A stretch of DNA of 64,000 nucleotides, from assembly GCF_009812035.1 (NCBI RefSeq), contig NZ_VZIZ01000006.1, forward strand, positions 1 through 64,000, read 5' to 3'. This document shows positions 18,064 through 27,112 of the stretch, piece after piece. Every line of letters begins with the position of its first letter. Positions within the stretch are counted from its first letter, which is position 1. Made by a program: the position numbers and the translations under genes. The DNA comes from Psychrobacter nivimaris (GTDB taxonomy: Bacteria; Pseudomonadota; Gammaproteobacteria; Pseudomonadales; Moraxellaceae). Below the pieces are notes generated by a model. It had not been told where the DNA came from and made no database searches. It was given only the letters and a program-made list of their open reading frames with translations.

Positions 18064-19722
18064 ATGAGTATGTCGTTCGGATTGGCGACCACGCTGAGCA
18101 ACTCACAAAAGCTAACCCCGCAAATGCAGCAAGCCATAAAATTGCTGCAGCTCTCTAGTCTTGAGCTCGCACAAGAGGTTCAGGCAAAACTAGATAGTAA
18201 TCCATTACTTGAACGTATCGAAAACGATGACAAATACGACAGTGGTGACGATGAAATAGAGGAGTGGAGCGAGCCGTTGACGCTTGATAGCTGGAATCAA
18301 AGTAGCAGTGACTCATTTGACTCAGTACCTACTACCAGTACAGAGTACAGCGGCGATAGTAGCGATAGCTTCAGTGATAGTTTGGATAAGCTTCAACAGC
18401 CTAATATCGATGATAGTGCAATAGATGTAGATAGCTACGGCAGTTCAGATGCCGATAGCTTTGATATAGGTAGCTTTGACACGGGTAACTATGCCTCCAC
18501 CGCCACGGGCTCTGGCAATAGTAGGGGTGATGAAGATTTTGATAGTTACCAAGGCGGTACTTCGTCCACCATTCAAGATCATGTGCGCTGGCAGCTGAAC
18601 TTTAAGCGTCTATCAGAGGCCGATACGCTGATTGCAGAGTATTTAATAGACTCCATGGATGACATGGGCTTTATTCGAATTGATATAGATGAGCTGCTAC
18701 AGAGCTTTGATACGATGGCAAGTTTCTATCAATGGGATGAGCGCGTTGAAAAAGAAGAAGTCTTGACGGTATTACGTATTATCCAGTCCTGTGATCCAGT
18801 TGGCGTAGGGGCGCGTCATTTAAGCGAGTGCTTATCGATTCAGCTATCTAAGCTAGATGCCCGCACCGAATACCTACAAGAAGCCCAAGCGCTGCTATCA
18901 GCGAGCGAGCATTTAGTCAGTAATAATATTAAAGCACTGACTGAACGCACAGGGCTTGTACCAGAATACATCACACCTGCACTTACGCTACTACGTACCT
19001 TAAACGCTTCGCCAGGGCTGCTGTTTCAGTCTAGCCAGCCTGACTATGCCCAGCCGCCTGAGAGCTATGATATTCCAGATGTGTTGGTCACACCTATTAG
19101 AAACAATAAGGCGACAAGTAACTCTGAAGCAGAAGAAGATGGCTGGTATGTACGCCTTAATCCAGATACCTTACCAAAACTACGCGTAAACCAAGAATAT
19201 GCCAACTTGGTCAAGCGTGGCGATGACAGTCCTGACAATCAATATCTGCGCGAAAACCTCACCGATGCTCGATTGTTTATTCGTAGTATCGAAGAGCGCA
19301 ATCAAAATCTACTAAAAGTAGCGACTAGCATTGTACGCTATCAACAAGAGTTCCTGCAGCATGGGGCAACCGCCATGCAACCTCTGATATTAAAAGCAAT
19401 TGCTGAAGAAGTTGACTTGCACGAGTCTACGGTCTCACGCCTTACCACCAGTAAAACCATCTTAACGCCGCAAGGGTTGTTTTCTTTGAAACACTTTTTC
19501 TCATCTCACGTGAGTAGTGCTGATGGAGATATCTCATCGACCGCTATCAGTGCCATGATTAAAAAGCTCATCGCTGACGAAGATCCCAAAAAGCCCTTAT
19601 CAGACAGTCGTATTAAAGATGAGCTGTTAGCAGATGGTATTGATATAGCCAGAAGAACCGTCGCCAAATATCGTGAAGCAATGAACATTGGCTCGTCTAC
19701 TCAGCGCAAACAGAAATATTAA
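18064..19722 (+). CDS. rpoN: RNA polymerase sigma-54 factor
   Basis: Directs RNA polymerase to -24/-12 promoters that need enhancer-binding activators. Region I is Gln/Leu-rich (LTPQMQQAIKLLQLSSLELAQEVQAKLDSNPLLE). The C-terminal RpoN box ARRTVAKYR is intact. The acidic region II is greatly expanded, about 110 residues of mainly Asp, Ser and Gly, so the protein reaches 552 aa against 477 in E. coli. I start at MSMSFGL, where family homology begins; the ORF opens 105 bp earlier. lptA/lptB, the usual upstream neighbours, are absent, but hpf follows as expected. Confidence 0.94.
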   Translation: MSMSFGLATTLSNSQKLTPQMQQAIKLLQLSSLELAQEVQAKLDSNPLLERIENDDKYDSGDDEIEEWSEPLTLDSWNQSSSDSFDSVPTTSTEYSGDSSDSFSDSLDKLQQPNIDDSAIDVDSYGSSDADSFDIGSFDTGNYASTATGSGNSRGDEDFDSYQGGTSSTIQDHVRWQLNFKRLSEADTLIAEYLIDSMDDMGFIRIDIDELLQSFDTMASFYQWDERVEKEEVLTVLRIIQSCDPVGVGARHLSECLSIQLSKLDARTEYLQEAQALLSASEHLVSNNIKALTERTGLVPEYITPALTLLRTLNASPGLLFQSSQPDYAQPPESYDIPDVLVTPIRNNKATSNSEAEEDGWYVRLNPDTLPKLRVNQEYANLVKRGDDSPDNQYLRENLTDARLFIRSIEERNQNLLKVATSIVRYQQEFLQHGATAMQPLILKAIAEEVDLHESTVSRLTTSKTILTPQGLFSLKHFFSSHVSSADGDISSTAISAMIKKLIADEDPKKPLSDSRIKDELLADGIDIARRTVAKYREAMNIGSSTQRKQKY

Positions 19723-20081
19723 TTATCTAAGTTCATCTTTCTACAAGGTTAATGGCTACCTGTCTGTATAGTGTAATCGAGATATAAAAAATAAAATTTT
19801 TTGATTATATAGAAACCAAGTAGAAATAATAGGTATTGTTACACTTAATTACAATTTAATGGCTTGCTACTGGGCGATTTTCATGACAAATTAGAGTCAT
19901 ACCAACAACGAAAACCAAGTGCCGATTTATAGTATTTATTTACAATTAATAAAGGAGACGATAAAAGGATACGTCGACACATTACTAGAGGCATTGGAGT
20001 AGTTATTGGTAAGGCAGGATGACAAAAGCAAGAATGCTACCTCATCTGTTGATTGTAAGTTACAAATAAAAGGACAACAAT
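19723..20081. other. rpoN-hpf gap with a possible 16-codon upstream ORF
   Basis: A 359-bp AT-rich stretch. A 16-codon ORF at 20019-20069 (ATG preceded by AAGGCAGG) ends 12 bp before the hpf start. Upstream of it lies a start-less AAGGAG. No terminator for rpoN was seen, so read-through to hpf is possible. Confidence 0.4.
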
Positions 20082-20462
20082 ATGAATGTTTCTATCAGTG
20101 GTCATCATATCAGCGTTACAGAAGCTATGGACACAGCAGTACGCGAGAAGCTTGAAAAAGTAGAGCGTCACTTCGATCAGATACAAAGTATTCAAGTGAT
20201 TTTATCGTTAGACAATAGCGGTACTAGTGACGGCGGTAAAAAGAGCCATAAAGCTGAAGCAATTATGCGTGTCTCGGGTCAAGAAATGTTTGTCCAAGCG
20301 TATGAAGATGATATGTATAAAGCCATTAATGAAATGGCAGACAAGCTAGATAGACAAGTACGTAAGTACAAAACCCGTCAAGAGCGCAAAAAGACTCAGG
20401 GTGCAGGACGCGATAGTCGCTATCAGGATCTAACCCCTGCAGAAGCAGTACCAGCAGCATAG
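20082..20462 (+). CDS. hpf: Ribosome hibernation promoting factor
   Basis: Binds the 30S subunit near the decoding centre and promotes inactive 100S ribosome dimers in stationary phase. The protein begins MNVSISGHHISVTEAMDTAV and has the beta-alpha fold with KAEAIMRVSG, DDMYKAINEMADKLDRQV and a basic KYKTRQERKK tail. At 126 aa it is the short/intermediate form. AAAGGA lies 9 nt before the ATG. It lies downstream of rpoN, as in many proteobacteria. Confidence 0.92.
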   Translation: MNVSISGHHISVTEAMDTAVREKLEKVERHFDQIQSIQVILSLDNSGTSDGGKKSHKAEAIMRVSGQEMFVQAYEDDMYKAINEMADKLDRQVRKYKTRQERKKTQGAGRDSRYQDLTPAEAVPAA

Positions 20463-20564
20463 TTCGAGTTTAAAAATTTGAACATTATCGTTACAAGCTA
20501 GTGAAAGTAGACTAAGAGAATAAAAAATTTATAAGTAGCTACTGCATTAGTTTGTAATTGACAT

Positions 20565-20606
20565 AAAAAAAGACCTCTAACGTGTAATACGTTGAGGTCT
20601 TTTTTA
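20565..20606. terminator. Bidirectional terminator between hpf and thiS
   Basis: A long stem AAAAAGACCTC-AACG / CGTTGAGGTCTTTTT, with T runs on both strands, separates the convergent genes hpf and thiS. Confidence 0.88.
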
Positions 20607-20670
20607 GTGCTAGTAAACTTAGAACCAAAATGAACTAGCTGTCAGCTCAAGCTTATCTGTCTTAACATTA

Positions 20671-20871
20671 TTAACCGCCGCCGACGGCTTGTACTACTTC
20701 GATATTCATACCTTCTACGATACGCAGTTGAGCAAGCTCGCTCTTTGGCGTCAGCTCGCCGTCTACTTCTACAGCGTAACGACCTTGGCTAAGACCAAGC
20801 TCATTGATAACCAGTTGTACAGTCTGATGAGTGGTTTGCAAGCTTTTACCATTGACACTAATGGTGCTCAT
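20671..20871 (-). CDS. thiS: Sulfur carrier protein ThiS
   Basis: A 66-aa ubiquitin-like carrier that donates sulfur as a C-terminal thiocarboxylate for the thiazole ring of thiamine. The C-terminus ends VGGG, retaining the required terminal Gly-Gly, and the middle has the beta-grasp pattern RYAVEVDGELTPKSELAQLRIVEG. thiG is not adjacent but lies alone at 45475. thiS is the last gene of the minus-strand run tusA-like, rpoH, DUF423, thiS. Confidence 0.9.
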   Translation of the reverse strand: MSTISVNGKSLQTTHQTVQLVINELGLSQGRYAVEVDGELTPKSELAQLRIVEGMNIEVVQAVGGG

Positions 20872-20998
20872 ATTAAATACTCCCTAATATTTTAAAATTC
20901 CTGTTTATCTGCTATTCACTGCGTATCTTTTGCTTTATTACTGATAGTTCGTTGCAGCTGATGCAAAGAGCTAAAAATAACAATAACTATTGAACAGC

Positions 20999-21373
20999 TC
21001 AGTTAACTGAGTCTTTCAATCGAAAAGCGGAAACGGCCAACCATAGCCAACCTGCAATCATGAGAACGCCACCAATAGGCGTAATCGCACCGAACCAGCG
21101 CGGTGCACCAAGCGTCATTGCATATAAGCTACCAGCAAAAATGACAATGCCAATTTGTAGTAACCAAGCGGTCGTCTGAGTAATATATTTTAAACGAATC
21201 AGTAAGCCAACAAGCAATAATCCTAGCGCATGTACGAACAAATACAGCGTTGCCGTATGCCACCACTCGAGCTGCTGTATGCTGACATGACCTTCTAGAC
21301 CATGCGCACCAAATGCGCCCAGAGCAACAGCAATAGCCATATTAATTGCGGCAATACCGATCCAATTTATCAT
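20999..21373 (-). CDS. DUF423 family membrane protein
   Basis: A 124-aa inner-membrane protein with about four hydrophobic helices. It has the family signature AVALGAFGAHGLE near the N-terminus, followed by WWHTATLYLFVHALGLLLVGL and later APRWFGAITPIGGVLMIAGWL. This is the YgdD-like family; its biochemical function is unknown. It starts 24 bp downstream of the rpoH stop on the same strand, so it may be read from the rpoH promoter. Confidence 0.85.
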   Translation of the reverse strand: MINWIGIAAINMAIAVALGAFGAHGLEGHVSIQQLEWWHTATLYLFVHALGLLLVGLLIRLKYITQTTAWLLQIGIVIFAGSLYAMTLGAPRWFGAITPIGGVLMIAGWLWLAVSAFRLKDSVN

Positions 21374-21397
21374 TGAACAGCTCGTATCATCTTAAGG

Positions 21398-22423
21398 CTA
21401 CTGAATATCATCTGGCAAAATCACACTATCAATGGTCATCGCATCACGGATTTTGTCCATAGCATTTTTCTCGATCTGACGCACTCGCTCAGCTGAGATA
21501 GAGTAAACTGCTGCTAACTCATGCAAGGTGGATTTTTGCTCAGATAACCAACGCTGTTCGACGATATCACGCGAACGATCATCTAAAGTGCCCATCGCAG
21601 CGATGAGTGCTGATGAGTTGTTCTCTTCCCAATCCGCTTCCTCTAGCTGCTCAGCTGGATCAATTCCATCTTCCAAAAATAGCTGAGGGGCATAGCGACC
21701 ATCATCATCGTCGCTTGACTGCGCCTCGAACGAAGCGTCATAAGAAGTTAGACGTGATTCCATCTCTAACACTTGCTTGCGCGTGACATTCAAGTCATTA
21801 GCGATAGCGTCCGCTTCTTCTAGTGTCAGCTGATTGTTGGTTTTCTTAAGGCTGCGCAAGTTAAAGAACAGTTTACGATGAGCCTTGGTGGTCGCAACCT
21901 TGACGATACGCCAGTTGCGAATCACGAACTCATGAATTTCAGCTTTAATCCAATGTACGGCAAACGACACCAGACGTACGCCTTTATTCGGGTCAAAACG
22001 TTTGACTGCTTTCATCAATCCTAAGTTACCTTCTTGGATTAAATCTGCTTGCGGCAATCCGTAACCCGAGTAGCTACGTGCGATATGAATTACAAAGCGT
22101 AGATGTGACATCACCAGTAGACGAGCGGCTTCGACATCACCTTCATCATAATAGCGATGCGCCAACTCTTGCTCTTGTACTGGCGTCAAAATCGGGATTT
22201 GATGGACAGTATTGATATATGCACCCAAGTTGACCCCTGGCGCTGACAGGTGAGTTGGCATAGCTGGTACTAAGTCACGCGTACTGGTATTGCCCAATGC
22301 ACTCGCGTCATAAGGTGGTCGCTGAGCAGCGGCCTTTAGTGCAGCATCGCGCGCATCGTTTTTTATAGGAGCTGAGCCATCTTTTTTATTTGTATTTACA
22401 GCATCAGTAGAAGTATTAGCCAT
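21398..22423 (-). CDS. rpoH: RNA polymerase sigma-32 (heat shock) factor
   Basis: Directs transcription of heat-shock genes. Sigma-70-family regions are visible: DLIQEGNLGLMKAVKRFDP (2.2), VRLVSFAVHWIKAEIHEFVIRNWRIVKVATTKAHRKLFFNLR (2.3-2.4 plus the RpoH box) and STLHELAAVYSISAERVRQIEKNAM (4.2 helix-turn-helix). The start at MANTSTD is preceded by AAGG 8 nt upstream, giving 341 aa. An N-terminal extension of about 50 residues precedes the usual core. It lies downstream of a TusA-like gene rather than ftsX. Confidence 0.95.
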   Translation of the reverse strand: MANTSTDAVNTNKKDGSAPIKNDARDAALKAAAQRPPYDASALGNTSTRDLVPAMPTHLSAPGVNLGAYINTVHQIPILTPVQEQELAHRYYDEGDVEAARLLVMSHLRFVIHIARSYSGYGLPQADLIQEGNLGLMKAVKRFDPNKGVRLVSFAVHWIKAEIHEFVIRNWRIVKVATTKAHRKLFFNLRSLKKTNNQLTLEEADAIANDLNVTRKQVLEMESRLTSYDASFEAQSSDDDDGRYAPQLFLEDGIDPAEQLEEADWEENNSSALIAAMGTLDDRSRDIVEQRWLSEQKSTLHELAAVYSISAERVRQIEKNAMDKIRDAMTIDSVILPDDIQ

Positions 22424-22501
22424 ATTCTTGACCTTGGTTAAATAGTTAAGCAAATAGTCAGATAAAAATCTTTATGATTTAATTGTAAAGGATAGCAGCG
22501 C

Positions 22502-22957
22502 TTAGTTGCTATCAGTTTTGGTAATGATGAAGTGATATATTGTAGCGAAACGCTGTAATGATGTGCCATCAGCTGACGAGTGGTCAGTAACTTCATTGAC
22601 CACTAGTTCCAAATAATCTGCCGACTGTGATTGCTGGCTTTGTCGACAGAATGCTGTGATATCAGCTTGTGAGTTAGGGTCGGTTGCAACCACGTACAGC
22701 GACTCACCAACTGTTATATCACGTAATGCGACCTTAGTTTTTAACAATGGCATCGGACATGCAAGACCGCGTCCATCAACGAAACCTTTTATATTTAGTT
22801 CAGATTGCGATGTAGCTATATTATCTGAGTTATGACTTTCAGTCGGTAGCAGCTCTAATAAACTTGCAATGTCGTTCTGCTGTGCATCAGTTAAATTCGC
22901 TGATAACTGTATAGAATGCGATACACGTTCGATGACTAATTCACTAGCAGCGGGCAT
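22502..22957 (-). CDS. TusA/SirA-like sulfurtransferase domain protein
   Basis: A 151-aa protein whose central part (about 55-130) has the TusA-type CPxP motif in GRGLACPMPLLKTKVAL, followed by VVATDPNSQADITAFCRQS. In TusA the cysteine carries persulfide sulfur for tRNA thiolation or molybdenum cofactor. Here a 55-residue N-terminal segment without a known motif precedes the domain, so it may be a dedicated paralogue. It is 78 bp upstream of rpoH on the same strand; thiS lies further down the run. Confidence 0.78.
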   Translation of the reverse strand: MPAASELVIERVSHSIQLSANLTDAQQNDIASLLELLPTESHNSDNIATSQSELNIKGFVDGRGLACPMPLLKTKVALRDITVGESLYVVATDPNSQADITAFCRQSQQSQSADYLELVVNEVTDHSSADGTSLQRFATIYHFIITKTDSN

Positions 22958-23378
22958 AACTTAAACCTTGTAGATATCTATATTATAATTTGCTTTATTA
23001 ATAATAGGCTTTGATATTGAGTACGAACATAATCCAGAAATCATAAATTATGAGGTCGCCATCACAGTCATCTAAACCTACTATCATTGTTGCTTATTAT
23101 ACCAAATAGACAATGTATAGTTGCAGTTGAATATAATCAACGCTGTGTTCGGTTCACTAGAATCATATAACCAAGAGTTGCGCGATTAGCAATTGCCCGA
23201 TGAATAGTTATACGCTTGAGACTTGCTGCATAAATAATAGCCCAATGAATAATTACACAGCCATGTTGCGCAATCGTGACGGGTGGCTAAGTTATTGGTA
23301 GTTAAGTTCATTGTAGAATTGACCTTGGATAAACAAGCTCGTATAGTCGAAAAGACGTCGTCAATTATCTTATAGGAT
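22958..23378. other. Divergent region between the TusA-like gene and bepA
   Basis: Contains an imperfect 19-bp direct repeat (GCCCGATGAATAGTTATAC at 23195 and GCCCAATGAATAATTACAC at 23240; 16 of 19 identical, 45 bp apart). No coding potential was seen. Promoters for both flanking genes are expected here. Confidence 0.4.
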
Positions 23379-25067
23379 ATGCACTTGTACCATGCTCATA
23401 GAACGAAGCGACCCGACAGCAACAACTCTTTAGTAGCCACCAACTCTGTAGGCTTGCCGATTATGCTGTCTAAGCAAAAAGATAAACGTCATTTCATGAG
23501 TGTAGCTTTGCCAAATAGTATCAAGGTAGGGCTGTCAATGATGCTACTAGCCATGGCCAGCGGTGCACATAGTCGTGAGAGTCAAATGTTGCCATTTGCT
23601 GATAGCTCGTGGCAAGTCACAGATCCGCAAACGCTAGATCTACCAAACCTGCGCGGACAAGGCTTAAGCTTTGCTGAGCAATATCAAAATAAAATGCTTG
23701 GCGAGTGGTCATTACAGAATATCAATGGCCGCGTCAGAATGGAGCATGATCCTTGGGTACAAGAAACGATAAAAGACATGACGTGGCGTCTCAATGCCCA
23801 AGCTCGTCAGCAAGCACCACTTGGCGTCGTTATCATTGATAACCCCAGTATCAATGCCTTTGCAGCGCCTGGCGGCGTAATAGGTATCAATACTGGAACG
23901 ATACTGTCAGCTAGTAGCATGGATGAGCTGGCGAGCGTCGTCGCGCATGAAGTTGCGCATATCAGTCAACGACACTACGAAAGCGGCGCTGACGAACGTA
24001 AAAAAGCCTTGCTGATGCAGCTAGGCGGTATGCTAGCCGCGATTGCTGCCTCAGCTGTCGATGGTGATGCCGCTGCGGCTGTGATGATGGGCAGTCAGAC
24101 GGCTTCGATGAATAGCAGCATGGCGTTTAGCCGTAGTAACGAACGTGAGGCTGACCGAGTAGGAATGCAGATTATGACCCAAGCGGGTTATGATCCTCGG
24201 GCGATGCCACGGTTCTTTGCCACGATGAATCAGCAGAGTCAGTTAAATCAAGTTGAGAATCAATTTTTACCGAGCTTTGTACGCTCACATCCTCTGAGTA
24301 ATGAGCGGTTGAGCGAGTCACAAAGTCGCGCTCAGCAGTATCCAGCGCTCTCATTGAGCCAGCAGCAGCGCCATCAAGCATTGTTTGATTTGTTGTATTG
24401 GCGTGTGCAAGTGACTGGTAAACATGCGTCTGAAGTGACGTTGACAACGGCCGCCAAAAACAGTCTCGGGGCCAAACTTGCGCTAATGCATTGGTATGGA
24501 GAGCAGCAGCGTTTTACAGATGCTAATAAGGTATTGGCGGAGATAAATGCGTTATCAAGCACGCAGCGTCAAAATTTAGAGCCTCTATTGTCGATTACCC
24601 ACAGTCAGTTATTAAGTGAACAAGGCAAATGGCAACAAACCGTAGATGTCTTAGAGAGCCAACAGCGCCTATATCCTGAGCGCCGTGATTTACGTCTTTA
24701 TCTGGCCGAAGCGCTGACTAACAGTAATCAACCGATAAAAGCTCAAGCGCTGTTGAAGCCACTAACAGAACAGCAGCCAAGCGACCGTTATGCATGGCAA
24801 AGCTTGCAACTTGCCAATGAAAAACTTGCTAAGACAACCACCTCACCACAGTTAGCCAATATCGCGACGATTAATGCATTGCGCTATCGTAGTTATGATC
24901 AGCTATGGAACGGGCGTTATGAGAGTGCGCTGACCTCTTTGACACAGGCCAAACAGTTGACGGAAAATCTGCAAACCACAGATCAGGCCAATAGTGCGCG
25001 TCCGTTATTGGCTAATATTAATGCAGAACTCAAAGCAATAAAAACCGCCAAAGACTTTAAGCCTTAG
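23379..25067 (+). CDS. bepA: M48-family metalloprotease, BepA-like
   Basis: A periplasmic zinc protease of the BepA (YfgC) type, which assists or degrades LptD and other outer-membrane assembly intermediates. The HEVAH zinc motif is at 190-194 and the third ligand in NEREADRVG. The C-terminal half is helical and TPR-like (about 380-560). The first 40 residues are not typical of a signal peptide; internal starts at MLSKQ (23463) or MSVALPN (23496) would bring the hydrophobic segment nearer the N-terminus. No ribosome site decides between them. At 562 aa it is longer than E. coli BepA (487). Confidence 0.85.
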   Translation: MHLYHAHRTKRPDSNNSLVATNSVGLPIMLSKQKDKRHFMSVALPNSIKVGLSMMLLAMASGAHSRESQMLPFADSSWQVTDPQTLDLPNLRGQGLSFAEQYQNKMLGEWSLQNINGRVRMEHDPWVQETIKDMTWRLNAQARQQAPLGVVIIDNPSINAFAAPGGVIGINTGTILSASSMDELASVVAHEVAHISQRHYESGADERKKALLMQLGGMLAAIAASAVDGDAAAAVMMGSQTASMNSSMAFSRSNEREADRVGMQIMTQAGYDPRAMPRFFATMNQQSQLNQVENQFLPSFVRSHPLSNERLSESQSRAQQYPALSLSQQQRHQALFDLLYWRVQVTGKHASEVTLTTAAKNSLGAKLALMHWYGEQQRFTDANKVLAEINALSSTQRQNLEPLLSITHSQLLSEQGKWQQTVDVLESQQRLYPERRDLRLYLAEALTNSNQPIKAQALLKPLTEQQPSDRYAWQSLQLANEKLAKTTTSPQLANIATINALRYRSYDQLWNGRYESALTSLTQAKQLTENLQTTDQANSARPLLANINAELKAIKTAKDFKP

Positions 25068-25077
25068 GCGGTTATTT
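25041..25077 (-). terminator. Probable terminator of the yqeY-like gene
   Basis: AACCGCC pairs with GGCGGTT and the minus strand continues with five T. The hairpin lies inside the last codons of bepA, 33 bp past the yqeY-like stop. Confidence 0.5.
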
Positions 25078-25109
25078 GTACAGAGTAGCCTGCCAATCAA
25101 TAGCAAGTG

Positions 25110-25559
25110 CTAGCCTTGTAGCGCGTCTTTGACCATTTTAGAAATCAAAGCAGGATCAGCACGGCCAGCTGTTTTATTCTTCAAAACACCCATGACGCTA
25201 CCCATATCGCGCATAGACGTCGCACCTTGCTCAGTGATTTCAGCATTTACTAATGCCATGATCTCGTCTTGATTCATTTGCTGCGGCATAAACTCGTTGA
25301 TAATATCAATCTCAAACTGCTCTTTTGTGGCTAAGTCATCACGGCCGTTTTCTGTAAAGATAGTTAGTGATTCTTGGCGCTGCTTTAGCTGCTTTTGCAA
25401 CACTTCTAATACTTGCGCATCATCAAGCTCTGTCTGACGGTCAATCTCGATTTGTTTCACTACTGACTGTACATTGCGCAGTACTTTGACGCGCTCAAGC
25501 TCACGAGCTTTCATTGAAACTTTGATATTGTCTGATAACGTCTGTTTAAGTTGGCTCAC
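25110..25559 (-). CDS. yqeY: GatB/YqeY domain protein
   Basis: A 149-aa protein with the YqeY domain found at the C-terminus of GatB, the tRNA amidotransferase subunit. Characteristic parts are EFMPQQMNQDEI, the glycine-rich end MRDMGSVMGVLKNKTAGRADPALISKMVK, and an N-terminal helix with RVKVLRNVQSVVK. It is thought to bind tRNA, but a free-standing role is not defined. It lies 202 bp downstream of rpsU; dnaG, often the next gene, is absent. Confidence 0.9.
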   Translation of the reverse strand: MSQLKQTLSDNIKVSMKARELERVKVLRNVQSVVKQIEIDRQTELDDAQVLEVLQKQLKQRQESLTIFTENGRDDLATKEQFEIDIINEFMPQQMNQDEIMALVNAEITEQGATSMRDMGSVMGVLKNKTAGRADPALISKMVKDALQG

Positions 25560-25687
25560 TGCTATTATCCTTATCGATCTGTTAAATGCTATTCGTTAGA
25601 GGTCGTTTGTTAAATTTTAGAACAAAACCTGCTGATAGTGGTTTTAATAAAAAATTATGTCAGCAGTAATAACAAAAATTGTAGCAT

Positions 25688-25727
25688 AAAAAACGCCACT
25701 GATATCGATTGATAACAGTGGCGTTAG
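25688..25727 (-). terminator. Terminator of rpsU
   Basis: AACGCCACTG pairs with CAGTGGCGTT around a 14-nt loop. The minus strand continues with six T. It is 34 bp after the rpsU stop, so transcription into yqeY is probably reduced. Confidence 0.82.
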
Positions 25728-25761
25728 TGTAGCGCTTGTACTTAGCTAATCAGATTACTGA

Positions 25762-25977
25762 TTAGTACATACGAGTGGTACGAATAGTTTCGCGTTGTAA
25801 CTTCTTCTTATAACGCTTTACGGCAGCAGCTTTTTTACGCTTACGTACTTGCGTTGGTTTTTCATAAAACTCACGCTTACGTACGTCTGATAATACACCA
25901 GCTTTTTCACAAGCACGTTTGAAACGACGAATAGCGATATCAACTGGTTCGTTTTCTTTAACCTTAACTGCAGGCAT
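25762..25977 (-). CDS. rpsU: Small ribosomal subunit protein bS21
   Basis: A 71-aa basic protein of the 30S subunit needed for efficient initiation. It is recognised by the opening [21 protein letters not shown], the central [20 protein letters not shown] and the Arg/Lys-rich end. GAGGAG lies 6 nt before the ATG. tsaD lies divergently about 1.9 kb to the right, an ancestral rpsU-tsaD arrangement now separated by two lipoprotein genes and a mobile miniature element. Confidence 0.97.
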
Positions 25978-26302
25978 GAAGACTCCTCGATTAGGATGAG
26001 ATATAAGGGCATTAGTTTGGCTGTGTATTAGTATTTAGCCGTAATATCTCAAGATTACAGGCATCAGCTCAAACTAGGACAATTCTCACGCATTAGCGTA
26101 AGGGCAGGTATTTTAATAAAAAATACCAACAAAGTCAATGATTTTAAGCATTTATTGCCGATAAGGTGTTCAATTAGATAGCTATTTGAATTTGGCTCTC
26201 AAACTATGAATTCGACATATATACAACGCTTTATCAATAAAAAATCCCTACCGTCTATAACGGTTTGATTGGAGTTTATGCTATGATAATTCCCATATTA
26301 TA

Positions 26303-26567
26303 GGGTCTATTGAACATTCAAATATTAGGGCTGCTGATGGCTAAAGTTACACCAAACTAGGCGAAAACCGACGATAATGTCGAGACCTTAGCTAGGTTTT
26401 CAACAAGGGTTGGGGTAATTTTAGCATCAGCCTTTCAGGGCAGTACTCTTTTTTGTCAATATATGGCGAAATAGTTTAACCTAGAATGACTAGGCTTCAA
26501 CAATTTTACTGCATATTGTCTAAGAAATAGTGACTGCCAGCACCACATTTGAAAGTTCAATAGACCC
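26303..26567. mobile_element. MITE-like element with about 21-bp inverted ends and TA target site
   Basis: The left end begins GGGTCTATTGAAC and the right end is its inverted copy; 20 of the outer 21 positions match, the mismatch being an A/T change at position 14. A TA dinucleotide flanks each end (26301-26302 and 26568-26569). The 265-bp interior has no ORF of note, so it cannot encode its own transposase. TA duplication and G-rich ends suggest mobilisation by an IS5- or IS630-type transposase (inference). It lies 48 bp upstream of a lipoprotein gene. Confidence 0.8.
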
Positions 26568-26615
26568 TAGTAAGCCTATGAACCGTTTTGTGTGTATTTT
26601 ATTGAGGATGTTGGA

Positions 26616-26987
26616 ATGAAAAAAACAGTATTTAACACGGCATTAAGCACCGCACTTATTGTAGCTTTAGGTGTGAGCGTGAGCGCTTGTAGTGGCGGTG
26701 AAGAGCATGAAGAAGTAATGGCAATCGATCGCGTTGACGAAGCTGCTGAGCTTGCCATCAAAAATGCGCCACCAGCTGAAGAAATGGAGTTCCCAGAGAC
26801 AGCACCAATGCCAGCAGCTGATGCAGCGGGTACAGAAGCTGACGCTACGGCTACTGCCGAAGCAGGAACGGCTGACGCTGATACTGCAGAAGCCGCAGCT
26901 ACCGATAGTACGGATACAGCCGCTGCTCCTACTGACAGCGCTGATATGGCGGCTACTGACGATACAGCTGCAGCCACTGCTGAGTAA
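26616..26987 (+). CDS. Ala/Glu/Asp-rich putative lipoprotein
   Basis: A 123-aa protein with a basic N-terminus, hydrophobic segment and lipobox VSAC, predicted to be lipidated and periplasmic. The mature part is low-complexity, rich in Ala, Asp, Glu and Thr, with no recognised domain. I start at MKKTVFN, which has GAGG upstream; the frame also opens at a GTG 24 bp earlier. It shares the lipobox region and Ala/Glu-rich character with the cytochrome lipoprotein that follows. The MITE-like element upstream may carry or disturb its promoter. Confidence 0.65.
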   Translation: MKKTVFNTALSTALIVALGVSVSACSGGEEHEEVMAIDRVDEAAELAIKNAPPAEEMEFPETAPMPAADAAGTEADATATAEAGTADADTAEAAATDSTDTAAAPTDSADMAATDDTAAATAE

Positions 26988-27112
26988 TTTAGTGGTCAAT
27001 GGACTATTAGCTCAATTGAATATTAAGCAGTCGTTGGTCGTATACGTAAGTACTTTAAGCTGATATAACGTATCACTAATTGATTGCAGACTGATTAAGT
27101 AAGGATAAAACC

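Noticed and set aside
26576-26999. Ala/Ser-rich frames opposite the lipoprotein gene
   Set aside because: They mirror the low-complexity GCN-rich coding strand and have no ribosome site; the plus-strand frame has a signal and lipobox.
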